From Sphingobacterium sp. xlx-96 (GTDB lineage Bacteria; Bacteroidota; Bacteroidia; Sphingobacteriales; Sphingobacteriaceae), in contig NZ_WFKM01000002.1 of the NCBI RefSeq assembly GCF_011007365.1, forward strand, positions 1 through 64,000: a stretch of 64,000 nt of DNA, written 5' to 3'. Position 1 is the stretch's first letter, and every line of letters starts with the position of its first letter. Below, one piece after another: positions 25,651 through 35,500 of this stretch. Under the pieces are notes generated by a model. That model was not told the DNA's origin, ran no database searches, and saw nothing but the letters and a program-made list of their open reading frames with translations. The position numbers were made by a program, and so were the translations under genes.

Positions 25651-27288
25651 TTATTGCTCGTCAGACAAGAATGGATACCTATAATCCGTATCTGGCGTAA
25701 AAGTTTCTTTAATTGTACGAGGCGAAACCCAACGTAATAAGTTTATCATCGACCCTGCCTTATCATTTGTACCAGAGCCCCTTGCTCCACCAAATGGTTG
25801 TTGGCCTACAACAGCCCCTGTACATTTATCATTTATATAGAAGTTACCAGCAGCATTACGTAATGCATGTGTAGCTTCTTGTGCAGCATACCGATCTTGG
25901 GAAATAATCGCACCTGTTAACGCATAAATAGATGTGCTATCTACCAATTTTAACATATCCGACCATTGCTCATCCTCATACACATAAATAGTCAATACTG
26001 GTCCAAATAATTCTTCAGATAGTGTTTCATAATCTGGCGTTTTAGCTAGAATGACCGTCGGATGGATAAAATATCCTGTTGACTTATCGTAAGTACCTCC
26101 GATGATAACTTCAGCGTCTTTAGACTCTTTTGCTCTATCGATGTAACTCGTAATTTTATCAAACGACTTCTCGTCAATCACAGCATTGATAAAATTACTG
26201 AAATCTTCTGTCCCTCCGATCTTGAAAGATTTAATATCTCTTTCCATTAACCCTTTTAGATCATTCCAAAGGGATTGTGGAATATATGCTCTAGATGCAG
26301 CAGAACATTTTTGTCCTTGGAACTCAAACGCACCACGAATCAATGCTGTATTCAACACATCTAAGTCAGCTGACGAATGTGCAACGATAAAATCTTTTCC
26401 ACCAGTCTCACCAACAATACGTGGATAGGTTTTATACAAATGGATATTTTCACCAATAGTCTTCCAGATATCTTGAAATACTCCTGTTGATCCTGTAAAA
26501 TGTATACCTGCAAAATCTGGGTGTTTAAAAATCACATCACCAGCATCAGGTCCAGAAACATACACCAAATTGATAACGCCATCAGGAAGTCCGGCTTCTT
26601 TGAAAATCTGCATAAGCACATTCGCCGAATAGATCTGTGTATTGGAAGGCTTCCAAACGACTACATTTCCCATCATCGCTACTGATGTTGGCAAATTACC
26701 AGCAATTGCCGTAAAGTTAAAAGGTGTCAACGCAAAAACGAACCCCTCTAAAGGACGTTGCTCAACACGATTCCATACCCCTTTGCTGTTTGCTGGCGGT
26801 TGTTGTTGATAGATCTCAGACATATATTTCACGTTGAAACGTAAAAAGTCTACGATTTCACACGCCGAATCAATCTCTGCTTGATAAGGATTTTTGGATT
26901 GCCCTAACATTGTAGCTGCGTTGAGCTTATAACGATATTTAGTAGCGATCAACTCGGCCGCTTTCAAAAATACCGCAGCACGTTGTTCCCAAGGTAAGTT
27001 TTCCCAATCTTCCTTAGCAGATAAAGCCACCTGGATAGCCTCTTTAACATGTTCTTTGGTACCTTGAGAATAATATCCCAAAATATGTTTATGATCGTGT
27101 GGAGGAGTCAATTTAACTTTTTTCTCCGTACGAACTTCTTTATCACCGATGTACATAGGAACGTCAATTTCTTGCGCTCTTGCATCATTGATAGCCTTAC
27201 GTAATAAAGCTCTTTCCTTAGTGCCTGGTGCGTATGAATATACCGGTTCGTTAATAGGAGCCGGAACATTAAAAAATCCCTTTAACAT
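25651..27288 (-). CDS. pruA: L-glutamate gamma-semialdehyde dehydrogenase PruA
   Basis: NAD-dependent last step of proline catabolism, oxidising delta-1-pyrroline-5-carboxylate/glutamate semialdehyde to glutamate. The 545-residue protein is an aldehyde dehydrogenase with the catalytic Glu in PRIVGETGGKDF and catalytic Cys in EFQGQKCSAASRAYIP; the NAD-site VWKPSNTQIYSANV and GSTGVFQDIW follow the type-1 P5CDH pattern. No PutA proline-dehydrogenase domain is fused. The AraC regulator gene lies just upstream in the same direction; a regulatory link is possible but unproven. Confidence 0.95.
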   Translation of the reverse strand: MLKGFFNVPAPINEPVYSYAPGTKERALLRKAINDARAQEIDVPMYIGDKEVRTEKKVKLTPPHDHKHILGYYSQGTKEHVKEAIQVALSAKEDWENLPWEQRAAVFLKAAELIATKYRYKLNAATMLGQSKNPYQAEIDSACEIVDFLRFNVKYMSEIYQQQPPANSKGVWNRVEQRPLEGFVFALTPFNFTAIAGNLPTSVAMMGNVVVWKPSNTQIYSANVLMQIFKEAGLPDGVINLVYVSGPDAGDVIFKHPDFAGIHFTGSTGVFQDIWKTIGENIHLYKTYPRIVGETGGKDFIVAHSSADLDVLNTALIRGAFEFQGQKCSAASRAYIPQSLWNDLKGLMERDIKSFKIGGTEDFSNFINAVIDEKSFDKITSYIDRAKESKDAEVIIGGTYDKSTGYFIHPTVILAKTPDYETLSEELFGPVLTIYVYEDEQWSDMLKLVDSTSIYALTGAIISQDRYAAQEATHALRNAAGNFYINDKCTGAVVGQQPFGGARGSGTNDKAGSMINLLRWVSPRTIKETFTPDTDYRYPFLSDEQ

Positions 27289-27497
27289 AATTTTATTTTA
27301 TTTATTATAACTGTAAAATAACGAAATATATCCCTGAATTTATAATCTTCAATTGTCCATAAATAAACATATTCTATCCAAAAAGAAGACTCCATGAATT
27401 TAAAACAAAAACAAAACATCTTCCAAAAGCAACTAAAAATCAATAGTATACATCAAAAATAAAAATCACAAAAGCCAATTACCGACTGCAATTTTTG

Positions 27498-28367
27498 TTA
27501 TACTTCTACCGTATGCTGTGCTATATACTTTCGTGGAGACATCTTGGTAATAGACTTAAAAACGCGATTAAAATGGACAACATTATTAAATCCCGATTGA
27601 AAAGCTGCTTCTGCTATATGTTCCGATTTATTATCAATCAAAATCTGGCAGGCCTTCTCAATTCGTACCTCGTTCAAAAAGCTTATATATGTTTTTCTTG
27701 TATGCTTCTTAAAAAATTTACAAAATGATGTCGCCGTCATATGTACAATTGAGGCTACCTGCTCGACGGTGATATCTTCATTATAATGATCAAAAGTATA
27801 CTTGTAGACCTGACTAATCCGTGCACCATCCTTATCAGAGTAAGTTACGTTTCGAACGCCAGAATAAAGTGACGAAGCCTCCCCCTTATGAAAAGCCAAT
27901 GCATAAAGTAAAGAAAGAAACTCTGTAAAACGCGGCATAGATGTCTTGACCATCAAATTAGTAAAATAATGCATCATTGACTCAGAAACGCTTCGATCTA
28001 CGCGTTTACTTGTATCTAACTCTAACAAATAATCTTTAACACTCTCGAACTCTGGAATATGATAAAGCTTTCTCATCCGCTCTAGATTAACAAAAATATG
28101 AATAGCGTGAATATCAACAATCTCCTCTTCACACTCCATATCTCGATCAAACATGTGGGGTTCATTTGGCTTTAAAACAAAGATATCTCCAGACTGAAAA
28201 GACTGTAAAATATTCCCCACCATAATTGTCCCTTTACCTTTAAGTATATAGGTTATCTGCGCTTCATCATGACGATGATAATAATTGTAGAAGTTTTCCT
28301 TTTTGTCCTCCATAACAGCGAAAACGCCTTCACCGTACACAGAAACTGTAAATTGAATTGGCTTCAT
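27498..28367 (-). CDS. AraC family transcriptional regulator
   Basis: A 289-residue regulator. Residues of about 15-100 form a cupin-like effector domain (HRHDEAQITYILKGKGTIMVG, then GDIFVLKPNEPHMF). About 190-285 form the double helix-turn-helix: VEQVASIVHMTATSFCKFFKK as first helix pair and IAEAAFQSGFNNVVHFNRVFK as second, closing with the MSPRKY motif. Effector unknown. It sits 210 bp upstream of pruA in the same orientation, so it might control pruA, but the gap shows no clear binding site. Confidence 0.92.
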   Translation of the reverse strand: MKPIQFTVSVYGEGVFAVMEDKKENFYNYYHRHDEAQITYILKGKGTIMVGNILQSFQSGDIFVLKPNEPHMFDRDMECEEEIVDIHAIHIFVNLERMRKLYHIPEFESVKDYLLELDTSKRVDRSVSESMMHYFTNLMVKTSMPRFTEFLSLLYALAFHKGEASSLYSGVRNVTYSDKDGARISQVYKYTFDHYNEDITVEQVASIVHMTATSFCKFFKKHTRKTYISFLNEVRIEKACQILIDNKSEHIAEAAFQSGFNNVVHFNRVFKSITKMSPRKYIAQHTVEV

Positions 28368-28416
28368 ATACCTAACCTTAATCGCTACTTACTTTTGCAA
28401 CATATGCTTGGTAAAT

Positions 28417-28449
28417 AAAAAGCGACAATGGAATTCCATGTCGCTTTTT
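28417..28449. terminator. terminator between AraC gene and sodA
   Basis: A hairpin AGCGACA-ATGGAATTCCAT-GTCGCT with one bulge, flanked by AAAA before and TTTTT after, so active on both strands; it ends the sodA transcript on the minus strand. Confidence 0.8.
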
Positions 28450-28472
28450 ATTAAATCCGTTAAAACTCAGTA

Positions 28473-29081
28473 CTATTTAGCGGCCGCGTAGTTTTTAGCA
28501 ACAGCATCCCAATTTACGACATTGAAAACAGCTTCCAAATAGGCTGGACGTTTATTTTGATATTTCAAATAATAAGCATGCTCCCATACATCAATTCCAA
28601 AAATAGGAGTTCCTTTCACTTCCGCAATATCCATCAAAGGATTATCTTGATTTGGAGTCGAGGTTACTGCTAGTTTACCATCAGCACCAACAATTAACCA
28701 AGACCATCCAGAACCAAAACGCGTAGCACCAGCCTCTTGTAATTTCTTCTTCAACTCATCAAAAGAACCGAATGCTTCATTAATAGCTGTAGCTAACTCA
28801 CCTTTAGGTTCTCCACCAGCGTTAGCACCTAAAACAGACCAAAAAAGTCTATGGTTATAGTGCCCCCCACCGTTGTTACGAACAGCAGGAGAATACTTAC
28901 TAACATTTTTCAAGATATCTTCCAACGATTCGTTTTCTGCATCAGTGCCTGCAATCGCTTTATTCAAATTATCAACATATGCTTGATGATGGCGATCATG
29001 ATGAATCTCCATTGTTTCTTTATCAATATGAGGTTCCAATGCGTCATTTGCGTATGGTAACGCTTCTAATTCAAATGCCAT
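28473..29081 (-). CDS. sodA: superoxide dismutase (Fe/Mn)
   Basis: Cytoplasmic enzyme that converts superoxide to peroxide and oxygen. The 202-residue chain has all four metal ligands in the usual contexts: H27 in [17 protein letters not shown], His in [10 protein letters not shown], and Asp and His in [13 protein letters not shown]. No signal peptide. Fe versus Mn preference cannot be told safely. It follows tadA by 89 bp and ends at a strong terminator. Confidence 0.96.
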   Translation of the reverse strand: MAFELEALPYANDALEPHIDKETMEIHHDRHHQAYVDNLNKAIAGTDAENESLEDILKNVSKYSPAVRNNGGGHYNHRLFWSVLGANAGGEPKGELATAINEAFGSFDELKKKLQEAGATRFGSGWSWLIVGADGKLAVTSTPNQDNPLMDIAEVKGTPIFGIDVWEHAYYLKYQNKRPAYLEAVFNVVNWDAVAKNYAAAK

Positions 29082-29170
29082 AGTTACTTATTTTAATTAA
29101 ATTATCAAGTTTATTTTAATACCACGAATATAACAAAACACTTTAGCTAATGTTTCATAATAATGCCATT

Positions 29171-29641
29171 TTATCGCTTAGCCCGAAAAAAAGACCGCAT
29201 TAACTCGCCACACTCCTCCTCTAAAATCCCTCCGATAATCTGTGTTTTAGGATGCATAGCATAAGGAGCCACTGTCTTATATCCTCTCTTCTCGTCCTTG
29301 GCTCCATATACGATTCTAGACACTTGCGTCCAATAGGATGCTCCGGCACACATTACACATGGCTCTACGGTCACATACAGTGTGCAGTCCTTCAGGTATT
29401 TGCCCCCTAAAAAATTAGCAGCAGCAGTAAATGCCTGCATTTCCGCATGCGCAGTCACATCGTTCAACCGTTCAGTCAGGTTATACCCTCGTCCTATAAT
29501 TTTGTTTTGCGCAACAATTATAGCACCAATAGGCACTTCATCTTCTTCAAAGGCTTTTTGGGCCAACCGAAGTGCCTCACGCATAAACATTTCATCCGTA
29601 TTTACTTCGGCTGTTGTATCTTCGAAATTATAAATACGCAT
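29171..29641 (-). CDS. tadA: tRNA-specific adenosine deaminase TadA
   Basis: Zinc deaminase that makes inosine at the wobble position of tRNA-Arg(ACG). The 156-residue protein has the catalytic H65-A-E67 motif in AHAEMQAF and the zinc ligands C95 and C98 in PCVMCAGA. The extra residues before REALRLAQKAF suggest the true start could be one of the Met residues at 18-20. It follows csaA with only 3 bp between, so they are cotranscribed. Free nucleoside or guanine deaminases share the fold, but the WTQVSRIVYGAKDEKRG region favours TadA. Confidence 0.88.
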   Translation of the reverse strand: MRIYNFEDTTAEVNTDEMFMREALRLAQKAFEEDEVPIGAIIVAQNKIIGRGYNLTERLNDVTAHAEMQAFTAAANFLGGKYLKDCTLYVTVEPCVMCAGASYWTQVSRIVYGAKDEKRGYKTVAPYAMHPKTQIIGGILEEECGELMRSFFRAKR

Positions 29642-29644
29642 ATA

Positions 29645-29992
29645 TTACATTAATCTAGCTCCATTTGGCAATGGACGTTCTACAGCAGTGAGCACTATAT
29701 CCCCATTTTCATTGGGAAGGCCTGTTACTAAACACTCCGACATAAACTTACCGATTTGCTTACGGGGGAAATTCACAACAGCGATAACTTGTTTACCCAC
29801 TAATTCATCTTTGGTATACAGTTTAGTTATTTGCGCGCTAGACTTGCGCATCCCTATTTCGGACCCGAAATCGATAAACAACTGATAAGCAGGCCTCCTC
29901 GCCTCAGGAAAGTCGTTAACCTCAAGAATAGTGCCTACACGTAGATCAACCTTCTCGAAATCCGACCAATTTATTTCATTACTTTCTGACAT
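29645..29992 (-). CDS. csaA: CsaA family tRNA-binding protein
   Basis: A 115-residue OB-fold protein of the EMAP/Trbp111 type with chaperone or tRNA-binding activity. Diagnostic stretches are FEKVDLRVGTILEVNDFP, the RKSSAQITKLYT region, VVNFPRKQIGKFMSECLVTG and the C-terminal PNGARLM. The start overlaps the stop of the upstream small gene (TAATG), and tadA follows at once, forming a tight three-gene run of tRNA-related functions. Confidence 0.93.
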   Translation of the reverse strand: MSESNEINWSDFEKVDLRVGTILEVNDFPEARRPAYQLFIDFGSEIGMRKSSAQITKLYTKDELVGKQVIAVVNFPRKQIGKFMSECLVTGLPNENGDIVLTAVERPLPNGARLM

Positions 29993-30207
29993 TACAACCT
30001 ATTACTTGAAAGATCTTCTAATTGCTTAGATATTGTAAATACAACATAATCTTTTGTCCTTTTTAAACGCTTCGCTAAACGCTCGACCAGCTGCTCTTCC
30101 TCTCCTGGCGCATAATATAAATCATCATCAGTCAAATGATTATATTTACGACTCAATTTAATTTTAGCTACTTGCCAATCTTCTTCGTTAATTTTGATAC
30201 TGCTCAT
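29992..30207 (-). CDS. CsbD-like small protein
   Basis: From ATG 30207 the product is 71 residues: INEEDWQVAKIKLSRKYNHLTDDDL then EEEQLVERLAKRLKRTKDYV. This follows the CsbD stress-protein pattern (W-x-x-x-K, K-Y-x-x-L-T-D-D-D-L, E-x-x-L-V-x-x-L-x-x-x-L-x-x-T). The longer ORF start at 30270 adds residues unlike the family, so I prefer 30207. Its stop overlaps the csaA start by one base. Exact function of CsbD-like proteins is unknown. Confidence 0.7.
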   Translation of the reverse strand: MSSIKINEEDWQVAKIKLSRKYNHLTDDDLYYAPGEEEQLVERLAKRLKRTKDYVVFTISKQLEDLSSNRL

Positions 30208-30317
30208 AATTGTGGTATTAAAATTGCATATATTTACAACGACTGAAATGTCGTCTGTACCATAAAACACGTTTTAAACTATAGTATATTAAACAAATCT
30301 ACATAAATAAATCAACG

Positions 30318-30905
30318 ATGAAAAAGTTTTTACCTTCATTACTTCTATTATTCTCTGGTGCTACTGTGGCCCAAGCACAAGTACTGCCTAGTTTTGAAAT
30401 CGGACTAAAAGGTGCCTTAAACTACTCAAAATTAAAAGAGGATAATTTCTTTAATTCAAAAAACAAAGCGGGTTACCAGGCTGGTCTATATTCCCGTATC
30501 GGGGTTTTAGGTTTCCACGTACAGCCGGAGTTGTACATCACAGGAAAAAATATAGAAATAAATAAAGACAGCAAAGCGGAAGACATAAAATTCACTAGCG
30601 TTGACATTCCTATTTTATTGGGTAAACGTTTTGGACTAGGTCCGATTGGAGCTAGAATACAAACAGGTCCAGTATTTTCTTTTATTACTAACGACGATGG
30701 CGACAAAATTAAAAAAGTACTTGAATTTTCTGAATATAAGAAAAACTCAACATCATGGGCGTTTGGTGCAGGGCTCGATGTTTCGAGTCTCCGTGTTGAC
30801 CTTCGCTACGAGTTAGGATTGAACAATCTAGCAAAAGGAGGAGAACATACACAAAAAATCAACATGTGGAGTATCGGTTTGGGGTACCGTTTGTTCAAAA
30901 TCTAG
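30318..30905 (+). CDS. outer-membrane beta-barrel protein, PorT/OMP_b-brl type
   Basis: A 195-residue protein with a signal peptide (cleavage after ATVAQAQ) followed by alternating amphipathic strands: FEIGLKGALNYSKL, GYQAGLYSRIGVLGFHVQPELYITG, FTSVDIPILLGKRF, ARIQTGPVFSF, and a C-terminal aromatic-ending strand WSIGLGYRLFKI. That fits an eight-stranded outer-membrane barrel common in Bacteroidota. Role unknown. It is monocistronic with its own terminator. Confidence 0.85.
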   Translation: MKKFLPSLLLLFSGATVAQAQVLPSFEIGLKGALNYSKLKEDNFFNSKNKAGYQAGLYSRIGVLGFHVQPELYITGKNIEINKDSKAEDIKFTSVDIPILLGKRFGLGPIGARIQTGPVFSFITNDDGDKIKKVLEFSEYKKNSTSWAFGAGLDVSSLRVDLRYELGLNNLAKGGEHTQKINMWSIGLGYRLFKI

Positions 30906-30940
30906 TTTAAGTCATAACACTTAATCTTATAAATTATTAC

Positions 30941-30980
30941 AAATCGGTCGGGACATCCTTTATACGTCCCGACCGATTTT
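30941..30980 (+). terminator. intrinsic terminator after the barrel gene
   Basis: Fourteen-bp stem AAATCGGTCGGGAC (30941-30954) with GTCCCGACCGATTT (30966-30979), then TATT. Confidence 0.9.
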
Positions 30981-31166
30981 ATTAAAAGCCCTCCGTATTA
31001 TCCCCGAAAACATCGATAGGGCATATGAACATCGGCAAACAACAAACACTGGTTTTAGCGAAAATTGAAGATCTAGAAATAAAAATCATTCAACGCGAAA
31101 GATTTAGAACAATTCTAAATTAATGCTATTTAATGGATTTAAAGTCATTTTTATAAATGAATTAGA

Positions 31167-31174
31167 TATTTTTG
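31167..31174 (+). promoter_or_regulatory. -7 box of sdhCAB
   Basis: TATTTTTG fits TAnnTTTG and lies 29 bp before the preferred sdhC ATG (31204). It falls inside the longer ORF that starts at 31123, which argues against that longer start. Confidence 0.5.
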
Positions 31175-31203
31175 CGATATTAAAATCTATAAAAAAAAGG
31201 ATA

Positions 31204-31989
31204 ATGAGTAGTAAATCAAAGCCACTATTGACTTCTTCTCTGGGAAAGAAACTCATCATGAGCTTAACCGGACTATTTTTATGTTCGTTCTTAGTAGTTC
31301 ACCTGATTGGTAACTTACAGTTGTTTAAGGATGATCAAGGCTATGCATTCAACAATTATGCGTACTTCATGACGCACTTCACCCCTATTAAAGTAGTTTC
31401 CTATTTACTTTACGCATCTATTATCATCCATGCTGTTTATGCTTTAATTTTAACGCTAGGCAACAAAGCAGCACGACCAATCGGTTACAACCAAGGTAGT
31501 GGAAATGTAAGTAGTAAGTGGAATTCTAGAAATATGGGGATATTAGGCACTGTAATTCTTGTTTTCTTAGCAACACACATGCAGCAATTCTGGTTCCAAT
31601 ACAAATTTGGCACTACGCCTTATGTAGAGTATAATACAGAAATGTCTACTGGAAATCGTCAAATTATCGCTTCTGATGCCATTCCAAGTGATTATGATGG
31701 TTATAAAATCTTCGTAAACAATGGTATCGAGACTATTCAAACTAAAGATTTGTACAAACAAGTAGCCTATACTTTTCAAAATCCTTTCATTGTATTATTG
31801 TATGTGATAGCAATGGCTGCCTTAGCGTTTCACATGATCCACGGATTCCAATCTGCGTTTCAAACATTAGGCTTCAATCACAGAAGATACATCGGATTCA
31901 TCAAAGGACTTGGGATCTGGGTATTTGGGGTTATTATCCCTCTCGCTTTTGCGGCAATGCCTTTGTATTTCTATTTTAAAAGTTTGTAA
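31204..31989 (+). CDS. sdhC: succinate dehydrogenase cytochrome b subunit SdhC
   Basis: Membrane anchor of the b558-type succinate:menaquinone oxidoreductase. From ATG 31204 it has 261 residues and five hydrophobic helices, with haem-ligand-type histidines in LVVHLIGNLQLF, IHAVYALILT, ATHMQQFWFQYK and FHMIHGFQSAF. The longer start at 31123 adds 27 residues that include the promoter box. It begins a three-gene operon with sdhA (24 bp gap) and sdhB. The single-chain anchor is the Bacteroidota, Bacillus-like type rather than separate SdhC and SdhD. Confidence 0.93.
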   Translation: MSSKSKPLLTSSLGKKLIMSLTGLFLCSFLVVHLIGNLQLFKDDQGYAFNNYAYFMTHFTPIKVVSYLLYASIIIHAVYALILTLGNKAARPIGYNQGSGNVSSKWNSRNMGILGTVILVFLATHMQQFWFQYKFGTTPYVEYNTEMSTGNRQIIASDAIPSDYDGYKIFVNNGIETIQTKDLYKQVAYTFQNPFIVLLYVIAMAALAFHMIHGFQSAFQTLGFNHRRYIGFIKGLGIWVFGVIIPLAFAAMPLYFYFKSL

Positions 31990-32012
31990 TATCGAATTAA
32001 TAGTATTAAGAT

Positions 32013-33947
32013 ATGTTAGATTCAAAAGTACCAGCAGGCCCATTAGCCGAAAAATGGTCAAAACATAAATTCAACATGAAACTGGTTAACCCAGCCAACA
32101 AACGCAAATTTACTATTATCGTTGTTGGAACAGGTTTGGCCGGAGCCTCAGCAGCTGCTTCTCTAGCAGAATTGGGCTACAATGTAAAAACATTTTGTTA
32201 TCAAGATTCTCCTCGTCGCGCACACTCTATCGCAGCTCAAGGAGGTATCAACGCAGCAAAAAACTATCAAAATGATGGTGACTCGGTTTATCGTTTATTC
32301 TATGATACCATTAAAGGAGGAGATTACCGTGCCCGTGAAGCGAATGTGTATCGTTTAGCAGAAGTTTCTGTTAATATTATAGATCAATGTGTAGCTCAAG
32401 GTGTACCTTTTGCTCGCGAATATGGAGGCTTATTAGATAACCGTTCATTTGGTGGAGCGCAAGTATCTCGTACTTTCTACGCTCGTGGTCAAACAGGACA
32501 ACAATTGTTACTTGGTGCTTACTCTGCATTGAACCGTCAAATCCAAAAAGGCAAAGTACAATCTTACACTCGTCACGAGATGTTGGATATTGTCAAAATT
32601 GATGGACAAGCCAAAGGTATCATTACAAGAGATATGGTATCCGGCAAAATAGAGTCGCACGAAGGGCATGCGGTACTATTATGTACAGGTGGGTACGGAA
32701 ACGTATTCTTCTTATCTACAAACGCTATGGGCTGTAACGTAACAGCAGCTTGGAGAGCACACAAACGTGGTGCTTTCTTTGCCAATCCATGTTATACACA
32801 GATTCACCCAACTTGTATTCCTGTAACCGGTGACCACCAGTCAAAATTGACTTTGATGTCAGAGTCATTACGTAATGATGGTCGTGTATGGGTTCCTAAG
32901 ACACAAGAAATGTCAGCTAAAATCCGTAAAGGAGAATTGAAACCGGCTGATGTTAAAGAGGACGATAGAGATTACTTCCTAGAACGTAAATACCCATCAT
33001 TTGGTAACTTAGTTCCTCGCGACGTAGCTTCCCGTAATGCTAAAGAAGCCGTTGATGATGGACGTGGTGTCGGTAAAACAGGATTTGCTGTTTACTTAGA
33101 TTTCAAGGATGCCATTGCTCGCTTAGGAGAAGATACGGTACGTGCCAAGTATGGTAACTTGTTTGACATGTATGCTAAAATCACAGATGAAAATCCATAC
33201 AAACAACCTATGCGTATTTACCCTGCAGTACACTATACTATGGGTGGTGTTTGGGTTGATTATAATTTAATGACTACCATACCAGGGCTCTATTGTTTAG
33301 GTGAAGCAAACTTCTCGGATCACGGTGCTAACCGCCTAGGGGCTTCTGCTTTGATGCAAGGATTATCCGATGGTTACTTCGTTATCCCTTACACTGTTGG
33401 AGACTACTTGGCTAACTTAGGAAGCTTTGCTCCTGTAGACAAAAATCACCCGGCTTTTGAGCAAACGCGTAAAGATGTAGAAGATAATATTAAGAAATTA
33501 TTAGCACTACGCGGTACCAAAACAGTCGATGATATACACAAAGAGTTAGGTCTTATCATGTGGGAATACTGTGGTATGGCTCGTACAGCTGAAGGCTTGA
33601 CTAAAGCTAAAGGATTAATCCAGGATTTGAAAAAAGAATTCTGGTCTAATGCTAATGTATTAGGAGAAAACGAAGAGATGAATTTGTCTTTAGAAAAAGC
33701 TGGTCGTGTTGCTGACTTTATCGAATTAGGAGAATTGATGGTCGATGACGCCTTGAATCGCAACGAATCATGCGGTGGACACTTCCGTCTGGAGTCACAA
33801 ACTGAAGAAGGTGAAGCCAAACGTAATGATGAAGAATACGCTTATGTAGCTGCATGGGAATACAAAGGAGAAGGACAAGCGGAAGTACTTCACAAAGAAG
33901 AGTTAGTATTCGAAAATGTTAAGTTAACACAAAGAAGTTATAAATAG
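32013..33947 (+). CDS. sdhA: succinate dehydrogenase / fumarate reductase flavoprotein subunit
   Basis: Catalytic FAD subunit of complex II, facing the cytoplasm. The 644-residue chain has the dinucleotide site [18 protein letters not shown] and the FAD-linking His in [18 protein letters not shown]. Active-site stretches are seen in [10 protein letters not shown] and [19 protein letters not shown]. Operon position between the cytochrome b and iron-sulfur genes confirms identity. The enzyme can work in either direction in this phylum; the neighbours do not settle which. Confidence 0.97.
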   Translation: MLDSKVPAGPLAEKWSKHKFNMKLVNPANKRKFTIIVVGTGLAGASAAASLAELGYNVKTFCYQDSPRRAHSIAAQGGINAAKNYQNDGDSVYRLFYDTIKGGDYRAREANVYRLAEVSVNIIDQCVAQGVPFAREYGGLLDNRSFGGAQVSRTFYARGQTGQQLLLGAYSALNRQIQKGKVQSYTRHEMLDIVKIDGQAKGIITRDMVSGKIESHEGHAVLLCTGGYGNVFFLSTNAMGCNVTAAWRAHKRGAFFANPCYTQIHPTCIPVTGDHQSKLTLMSESLRNDGRVWVPKTQEMSAKIRKGELKPADVKEDDRDYFLERKYPSFGNLVPRDVASRNAKEAVDDGRGVGKTGFAVYLDFKDAIARLGEDTVRAKYGNLFDMYAKITDENPYKQPMRIYPAVHYTMGGVWVDYNLMTTIPGLYCLGEANFSDHGANRLGASALMQGLSDGYFVIPYTVGDYLANLGSFAPVDKNHPAFEQTRKDVEDNIKKLLALRGTKTVDDIHKELGLIMWEYCGMARTAEGLTKAKGLIQDLKKEFWSNANVLGENEEMNLSLEKAGRVADFIELGELMVDDALNRNESCGGHFRLESQTEEGEAKRNDEEYAYVAAWEYKGEGQAEVLHKEELVFENVKLTQRSYK

Positions 33948-33961
33948 ATTGGAGAAAAAAA

Positions 33962-34024
33962 ACAAGAGACATCATAGTTCTATAAGATCTAACATCTCTT
34001 GTCTGAAATCTAAAATCTAAAATC
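33962..34024 (+). repeat. intercistronic hairpin and AAATCTA microrepeat between sdhA and sdhB
   Basis: ACAAGAGA (33962-33969) can pair with TCTCTTGT (33995-34002). Directly after comes a short 7-bp repeat, AAATCTA twice and a partial third copy (34006-34024). It may tune the sdhA/sdhB ratio or protect mRNA; low information. Confidence 0.4.
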
Positions 34025-34034
34025 ATATACAGAT

Positions 34035-34808
34035 ATGAGTAATCACATGAATTTAACGCTTAAAGTTTGGCGTCAAAAAAATGATAAATCAACAGGTCAA
34101 TTCGTGACTATCCAAGCAAAAGACATCGCAGATGATATGTCTTTCTTAGAAATGCTAGATATTGTCAATGACGATTTGACTCGTAAGGGAGAAGACCCGA
34201 TATATTTTGATCACGATTGCCGTGAAGGAATCTGTGGTATGTGTTCATTAGTAATCAACGGTCGTCCTCATGGACCTAATCAAGGGACTACCACCTGTCA
34301 ATTACACATGCGTAGCTTCCATGACGGACAGACTATCGTTATCGAGCCTTGGAGAGCTGCTGCATTTCCTGTACTTAAGGATTTAGCGGTTGACCGTACA
34401 GCTTTCGATCGTATTCAACAAGCAGGAGGATATGTCAACGTTAATACAGGCGGCGTACCAGATGCCAATATTATCCCTATACCTAAGCGTATTGCAGATG
34501 AGGCATTTGAATCGGCAACTTGTATTGGTTGCGGAGCCTGTGTAGCTGCATGTAAAAATGCTTCAGCAATGCTATTCGTTTCAGCAAAAGTTTCTCAATT
34601 TGCCTTGTTACCGCAGGGACAAACAGAACGTTATGAGCGTGCTCAAGCGATGGTAGATCAAATGGACGCAGAAGGCTTCGGTAGCTGCACAAATACAGGA
34701 GCTTGTGAAGCTGAGTGCCCTGTTGGTATAAAATTAACGAACATTGCTAGATTAAATAGAGAGTACCTTGGTGCAAAAATATTTAGACAAGAAGATGTAC
34801 ACAACTAG
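34035..34808 (+). CDS. sdhB: succinate dehydrogenase iron-sulfur subunit SdhB
   Basis: Electron-transfer subunit with three Fe-S clusters. The 257-residue chain shows the 2Fe-2S motif CREGICGMC followed by a distant Cys in TTTCQLHM, a [11 protein letters not shown] 4Fe-4S-type motif, and [15 protein letters not shown] for the third cluster. It completes the sdhCAB operon and is followed by a 19-bp-stem hairpin. Confidence 0.97.
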   Translation: MSNHMNLTLKVWRQKNDKSTGQFVTIQAKDIADDMSFLEMLDIVNDDLTRKGEDPIYFDHDCREGICGMCSLVINGRPHGPNQGTTTCQLHMRSFHDGQTIVIEPWRAAAFPVLKDLAVDRTAFDRIQQAGGYVNVNTGGVPDANIIPIPKRIADEAFESATCIGCGACVAACKNASAMLFVSAKVSQFALLPQGQTERYERAQAMVDQMDAEGFGSCTNTGACEAECPVGIKLTNIARLNREYLGAKIFRQEDVHN

Positions 34809-34828
34809 TCCTTAACATAAGGTTTAGC

Positions 34829-34873
34829 TAAACACGAAGAGGTTGCCTTGTATAGGCAACCTCTTCGTGTTTA
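34829..34873 (+). terminator. sdhCAB terminator hairpin
   Basis: Nineteen-bp perfect stem from 34829-34847 with 34855-34873 (core GAAGAGGTTGCC/GGCAACCTCTTC), seven-base loop, ending in GTTTA with only a short T-run. Confidence 0.8.
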
Positions 34874-35016
34874 GAAACTTATCACTCTTATTTACATTTT
34901 TTTAACATGGAGATAAAACAAACGATAATCAGCTATTTGATTCTTACAATACTTTTCATTACTTTGTATATCAAAGAGATTCCTCTAATCTAGGCGGGAT
35001 CGTATGCGTTAAAACT

Positions 35017-35484
35017 ATGGAAAACAAAAACAAGATCACAGTATTGTATGTAGATGATGAGGAAAATAACTTGGTTTCCTTTAAGGCTACTTTTCGGTTA
35101 AAATATAAAGTATTTACAGCAATCAACGGACCTACTGCTATCGATATTGTGAAGAAAAATCACATCGATATTATTATCACTGACCAGCGCATGCCCGAAA
35201 TGACCGGTGTTGCATTGTTAGAAGAGATTATCAAAATAAATCCAGATCCAATGCGTATTTTATTAACAGGTTATGCTGATATGAGCGCCGTTGTGGATGC
35301 TGTTAATAAAGGAAAAATTTACCATTATCTCAGTAAACCTTGGAGTGAAGAAGAATTAGATGAAACCATACAGCGGGCGTATGAAATATATGCAGAGCGT
35401 AAAGACGTATTAGAAACCTATTCTAAACTAGAAGTATCTAACGAGCAGTTAGAATTCCTTTTACGTCAAAAACTACTATCCTAA
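35017..35484 (+). CDS. single-domain response regulator
   Basis: A 155-residue receiver with no output domain. Residues 1-120 have the acidic D13/D14 pair, phospho-acceptor D56 in IIITDQRMPEMTG, T84-type switch in RILLTGYAD and K107 in LSKPWSEEE; the tail (about 120-155) is a helical extension. It is strikingly like the receiver of the kinase encoded convergently at 35501-36586: both share YxDDExNNLVxFKAxFR, DQRMP, LLTxYADM and VVDAVNKG followed by a KPW. This suggests a duplicated receiver acting in one phosphorelay, perhaps as output or phosphate sink. Confidence 0.88.
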   Translation: MENKNKITVLYVDDEENNLVSFKATFRLKYKVFTAINGPTAIDIVKKNHIDIIITDQRMPEMTGVALLEEIIKINPDPMRILLTGYADMSAVVDAVNKGKIYHYLSKPWSEEELDETIQRAYEIYAERKDVLETYSKLEVSNEQLEFLLRQKLLS

Positions 35485-35500
35485 GTAAGAGTGAAAACTC

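Noticed and set aside
31025..31123. Thirty-two-codon ORF upstream of sdhC
   Set aside because: No recognisable family, no promoter box, and only short; its stop overlaps the alternative sdhC start. Not supported as a gene.
34829..34873. Possible regulatory role of the long sdhCAB hairpin beyond termination
   Set aside because: It is a plain, perfect stem directly downstream of the last gene; termination or 3' end protection is the simplest reading.
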